The notes under the pieces: model-generated
What the model saw: only the letters and a program-made list of their open reading frames with translations
What the model was told of the DNA's origin: nothing
The model's database searches: none
Origin: Acrasis kona
Taxonomy: Eukaryota > Heterolobosea > Eutetramitea > Acrasida > Acrasidae
Reading direction: 5' to 3'
DNA: 64,000 nucleotides
Assembly: GCA_026419775.2 (NCBI GenBank)
Contig: JAOPGA020001054.1
Span: forward strand, 62,001-126,000
Shown: piece by piece, positions 60,693-64,000 of the stretch
How positions within the stretch are numbered: the stretch's first letter is position 1
Layout of the letters: every line of letters starts with the position of its first letter
Translations under genes and position numbers: made by a program

Positions 60693-63214
60693 TTATTGTT
60701 CCGACTCAATGTCTTCATTAATCTTCAAAAAGACTTCCTCCAATGTTGTTTGGGTGAGACCATAATTTGATATGCACAACTCTTGCATTCTGGAGTCAAG
60801 ATCACGTAAAAGAGAAGGGAAGCGACTAACAGTAGCGTATGGAAGCAGATAATTAACTTCATTACCTCTGCTTGGCTTGGCTTGAACATTCTCAATGTGT
60901 GTATTTACTACTTGTGTTACATTGTCCTCTACACAACCTTCGTTTTTGATCACATAAAGATTATAACCAATGCCATAATGATTCTTCAAGTATAGACTGG
61001 TACCACAACATTCAAGAGATCCTTGCTTCAAAATAGCCACGGTGTCGCCTAAAATATCGGCTTCTTCCATGCTATGTGTAATTAACAAGATAGTTCTATC
61101 CTTCTTTAGTTTTTGCAATGCCTCCCAGATACCTCTCCTTGACAATGGATCGAGGCCTGTGGTGGGTTCGTCCAATACAATGACTTTAGGATCTGCAATC
61201 AAGGCTTGAGCGAAACTCAACCGACGTTTCTGACCGCCGCTGAGGTCTGCAGCATAACGATCTTTATCGGCCCACAAATCAACAAGTTTTAAATTAACTT
61301 CAATCTGATGCAAAAGTGCATCTTTAGGAGTAATGTTTTTTATTGTGCCAAAAATTCTTAAATGTTCATACAATGTTAATTTCTCAAAAATCAAATTCTC
61401 TTGTGGACACACCCCCATCATTGACCTAATGGCATTCATGTCATTCTCAACATCAAGCCCATCAATTAGAACAGTCCCTGCCGAAGGCGCAGTGATACCC
61501 GTTATAACATTAAAAGTAGTTGTCTTTCCGGCACCGTTATGACCCAGTAATGCAAAGATCTGACCCGAAGGAATGTTGATTGATAAATTCTTAACAACAT
61601 GTACATCGCTCGTAAAAATGAGGCGACGTCTCTTTTGGTATACTTTATTAAGGTTTGTGATTTTAATTCCCGAAAACTCTTCTGCGTCTTCTGCGTCCTC
61701 TTGTAATAGTTCAATGTCTTGTGATTCATTTAGATTTTGCAAGTCCCCATCACTATGTGTCCGTAGTTCGCTGTGAGTGGTTGCGTGCTTAATGTGTTTG
61801 TTGGTTCTCCAAAAGCTCTTTTTTAAGAAGAAGAGTAAATCGCTGTTGGTTCCGAACTCTGTGGGAATGACTTTATCTAAATAGAAAGCAATTAAAATGT
61901 ATAAAAATGTATCTGCGATTAAATACAAAACAGTAAGCCATATTTGCTTATCAGAGGTGAAGAATGTAAACCAACTGAGAGATGAGGATGGGTCCGATGA
62001 GTTTTCGTAAACGTTCAAAAAATACACAAAGTCACAAAAGGCATATGGTGAATAAAGGTAAGTGATATACTTGAGCGCTTCAGTCTCTGGAAAGAATGAC
62101 ATGATTCCTAATCTCAACACAGCCCAAAGGCCTATCGTAACGGACACCAGAGACCCTGAAAGTAAACCTAAAAATGATTATCAACATGATGTGGATGATG
62201 GACGTACCTGCTACTTTTACTTGAGAGAATAATGTACTGTATCCATGAGCGATCGGAATAAACGAAACAAAATACAAGAAGAATTCCAGCATGAATAACG
62301 TGGGTGATGTTGTTTTGAATAGACCAATCGCAAATATAACAATGGTGGCTAGTACTACTGCTATAAAGCTCTCGATGATTGCCACCACGTACCATGACAA
62401 ATTATAAGCATTCATCTGTATTTTATTAAAAGTCTTTTTCGATACAATAACTTACGTTGCATCCCATCATTTGAAGTCCTGCTTTTAATTTGTCACTTTT
62501 TTCTTTAATGATGGCAAGAAGCAGAGGAGAGAACAAATTGATGGCACTCAGGGAGAGATAGACGGGTAACAAAAAAGATTGGAGGACTGCTAGAAATTCT
62601 TGGCCTGTAGCGGGCACAGGGAGCTCCTTCGTGTTGATGTGCACTTCCATTTTTACATCATGCTTCTGTACTTAACAAGTTAATAAATTAATGATTTTAA
62701 TCACGAACAGTATGCATTATGTAATCGGGAAAGTAGATCCATCAACCCACCTTGTACGTAATCTTGCGTTTGATTTTTGGTCGTGATGGACTTGTTTAAA
62801 ACCACAAGGGCATTTACGCCACCTTTTAATTGTGTTGCTAATAACCCCCCAGAAAATTGTCTATAATTAGATGTATAATCCGATTCAGAGTCCACGAAAG
62901 TTGTGTTTAAGCCACTATGACGAAGCATCCTGGTGATGTCAAGAGCGTCATCTCTGAATGTGCTACTTGATTTGGGGGCTAATAATAACTGCAAGATCTT
63001 TACCGCATGATCCTGTGCACAATGTGGGGATAGAGTTAATGGGAAATTGTTCGATTTTGCTCTGGAAGTTGAAACCATAGTGTGTAACCACCCATATCAT
63101 AAGAACGAGTTGTACGGGTATCAGTAGATTAATTGATGTTTGAAGGGGCTTCCTTATCTTGATCAGAACATTCTTATAGACTAGCACTGCCAAGTGACGA
63201 AGGAATGTTCCCAT
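60693..63214 (-). CDS. ABCA-type ABC transporter, half-size, four exons, one frame break
   Basis: Exons 63214-62709, 62670-62456, 62415-62208 and 62167-60693; introns of 38, 40 and 40 bases keep phase once one extra base in a G5 run (62974-62978, plus strand) is discounted. About 800 aa. N-terminal membrane anchor (VYKNVLIKIRKPLQTSINLL then IPVQLVLMIWVV), an extracellular loop, and a cluster of membrane helices (FLLPVYLSLSAINLFSPLLL, VVAIIESFIAVVLATIVIFA). Nucleotide-binding domain: Walker A GHNGAGKTTT, Q-loop CPQENLIF, signature LSGGQKRRLS, Walker B VIVLDEPTTGLDP and H-loop LLITHSMEEAD. This single TMD-NBD unit resembles protist ABCA/ABCH half-transporters, which move lipids. Its stop is 12 bases from that of the convergent SMP-30 gene. 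Confidence 0.9.
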
Positions 63215-63285
63215 TTTATTGAATTAAACTTTAAGGGAACCGGAGCTTGTTAATCACTCCTAAATTGCTTCTTCCACTGTTGAAT

Positions 63286-63293
63286 AGTTGACC
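63286..63293. promoter_or_regulatory. TTGAC-core octamer between divergent starts
   Basis: AGTTGACC lies about midway between the ABCA start (63214) and the dehydrogenase start (63334), a position from which it could serve both. Confidence 0.3.
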
Positions 63294-63333
63294 GTTCTTT
63301 ACAAAAATTTTGTTCTTTGTTACTTGGAATTAA

Positions 63334-64000
63334 ATGGACGGTGAACCAATACGGATTGCTGTAACCGGTGCAACTGGATTTCTTGGAAAAGAACTTGTAA
63401 TAAGAGTAGCAGAAAGTGGTCACCCACATCCTGAGACCCACCGAGTAACAACAAATGTTATAATCACAGCCATAGGCAGAAACAAAGAAATCGCGCAGTC
63501 ATTGTCTAAACTGTATCCAGATAAAATTAAAGTGGAAATCTTGGATCTTGCATTGGATTCTAACAAACAGAGACTAGTAGAAGTCATACAAGGGCAACAC
63601 TTCGTCTACCACTCTGCAGCACTTTGTAGCTCCTGGCAAAGGTACTCTAATTTTTACGACGCAAATGTCAAGGCAACCCAAAACATTGTTGATGCTTGCC
63701 TCCAGAACAAGAGCCTTCACAGACTAGTCCACGTATCAAGCCCATCCATCTACACGACTGGTTATGAGAGAAAGAACATTACCGAAAAGAGCGAGATTCC
63801 ATCCATCCCAAATCAAATCAACGATTACAGTAGAACAAAGCTAATGGCCGAAGTAGTTGTCAAAAAAGCATTTGAAGAGCACAAATTACCAGTCGTAACA
63901 GTCAGACCGCGTGCCATCTATGGAAGAGGTGACAATGCGCTCTTGCCCAAAATGATTGAAGCTCTACGCACGCGCCGTTTGGTTAACCTAGAGTCCGACC
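63334..64000 (+). CDS. 3-beta-HSD/NAD-dependent epimerase-like dehydrogenase (3' end beyond window)
   Basis: Open from ATG 63334 to the edge, 222 codons. Starts MDGEPIRIAVTGATGFLGKE with the GxxGxxG Rossmann motif. Further family marks: GQHFVYHSAALCSSWQRYSN (D/H-x-AA region), ANVKATQNIVDACLQ, LVHVSSPSIYTTG (catalytic Ser), NDYSRTKLMAEVVV (Tyr and Lys of YxxxK) and VRPRAIYGRGDNALLPKMIE. It is an extended short-chain dehydrogenase, closest in pattern to 3-beta-hydroxysteroid dehydrogenases and sterol-4-carboxylate decarboxylases (ERG26-like), which would place it in sterol metabolism. The C-terminal part, which might hold a membrane anchor, is outside the window. Confidence 0.9.
   Translation, partial: MDGEPIRIAVTGATGFLGKELVIRVAESGHPHPETHRVTTNVIITAIGRNKEIAQSLSKLYPDKIKVEILDLALDSNKQRLVEVIQGQHFVYHSAALCSSWQRYSNFYDANVKATQNIVDACLQNKSLHRLVHVSSPSIYTTGYERKNITEKSEIPSIPNQINDYSRTKLMAEVVVKKAFEEHKLPVVTVRPRAIYGRGDNALLPKMIEALRTRRLVNLESD

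Noticed and set aside
62963-63214. A 25-base intron (GTAAAG...TTAG) to explain the ABCA frame change
   Set aside because: Shorter than every other intron here, and it would remove residues that look conserved; a single extra base in the C5 run is simpler.
1-64000. CRISPR arrays, insertion sequences, LTR or other virus-derived elements
   Set aside because: Searched by eye on both strands; no repeat-spacer arrays, transposase, reverse transcriptase, capsid or terminal-repeat structures were seen.

Overview
The window is gene-dense eukaryotic nuclear DNA, with about 33 protein genes and two tRNA genes in 64 kb. Genes lie on both strands and spacers are often under 150 bases. About 23 introns can be placed by frame and splice signals. 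Nearly all are 35-46 bases long, with GT(A/T)A-type donors, AG acceptors and often a CTAAY-like branch site. The gene content points to a free-living amoeboid or flagellate protist. It includes a PLS-E-DYW pentatricopeptide protein, NHL and EGF surface proteins with Pro/Thr stalks, a giant BEACH protein, a dCache/cyclase-like receptor, a DUF4246 protein and a peroxisomal malate synthase. A heterolobosean (Naegleria/Acrasis relative) fits best, because DYW-type PPR proteins outside plants are best known there. That is inference, not proof.

Layout. 1-7.2 kb: edge-truncated DUF3533/SNG1-like membrane protein, an unknown acidic protein, the DYW PPR editing-factor candidate, a small spliced coiled-coil gene and deoxyribose-phosphate aldolase. 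7.6-18.1 kb: NHL/EGF surface protein, DUF4246 protein, Mis12-like kinetochore protein, tubulin-tyrosine-ligase-like protein and a five-exon C2-IPT-ankyrin-VPS9 Rab exchange factor. 18.2-30.1 kb: malate synthase ending in SKL and a roughly 3,240-residue BEACH-WD40 gene. 30.1-31.9 kb: the loosest region, with tRNA-Thr(AGT), tRNA-Arg(ACG) carrying an enlarged D-loop, and a decayed leucine-rich-repeat fragment. 31.9-42.1 kb: RAD50, a receptor with a degenerate cyclase domain, a mitochondrial P-class PPR protein, a JmjC-fold membrane protein and PDI. 42.2-49 kb: two unknown coiled-coil or disordered proteins and a class I/II aminotransferase. 49-64 kb: secreted phosphatase, an abundant repeat protein, TPR protein, GPI-anchored EGF protein, IMPACT/YIH1 homologue, ribosomal protein P2, MED25, secreted SMP-30, ABCA transporter and an edge-truncated 3-beta-HSD-like dehydrogenase.

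Cross-cutting patterns. (1) At about a dozen genes the TAA stop lies inside or overlaps an AATAAA signal, and one convergent pair has stops only 2 bases apart within a 16-base perfect palindrome. (2) A TTGAC/GTCAA-core octamer recurs close upstream of many start codons. (3) Four otherwise intact genes are each broken by one extra base at or beside a homopolymer, always in the +1 direction, which suggests assembly over-calls but deserves checking. (4) The tRNA-Arg D-loop carries about 9 extra bases. Two PPR proteins with mitochondrial-type N-termini, one of them DYW-type, suggest organelle C-to-U RNA editing.
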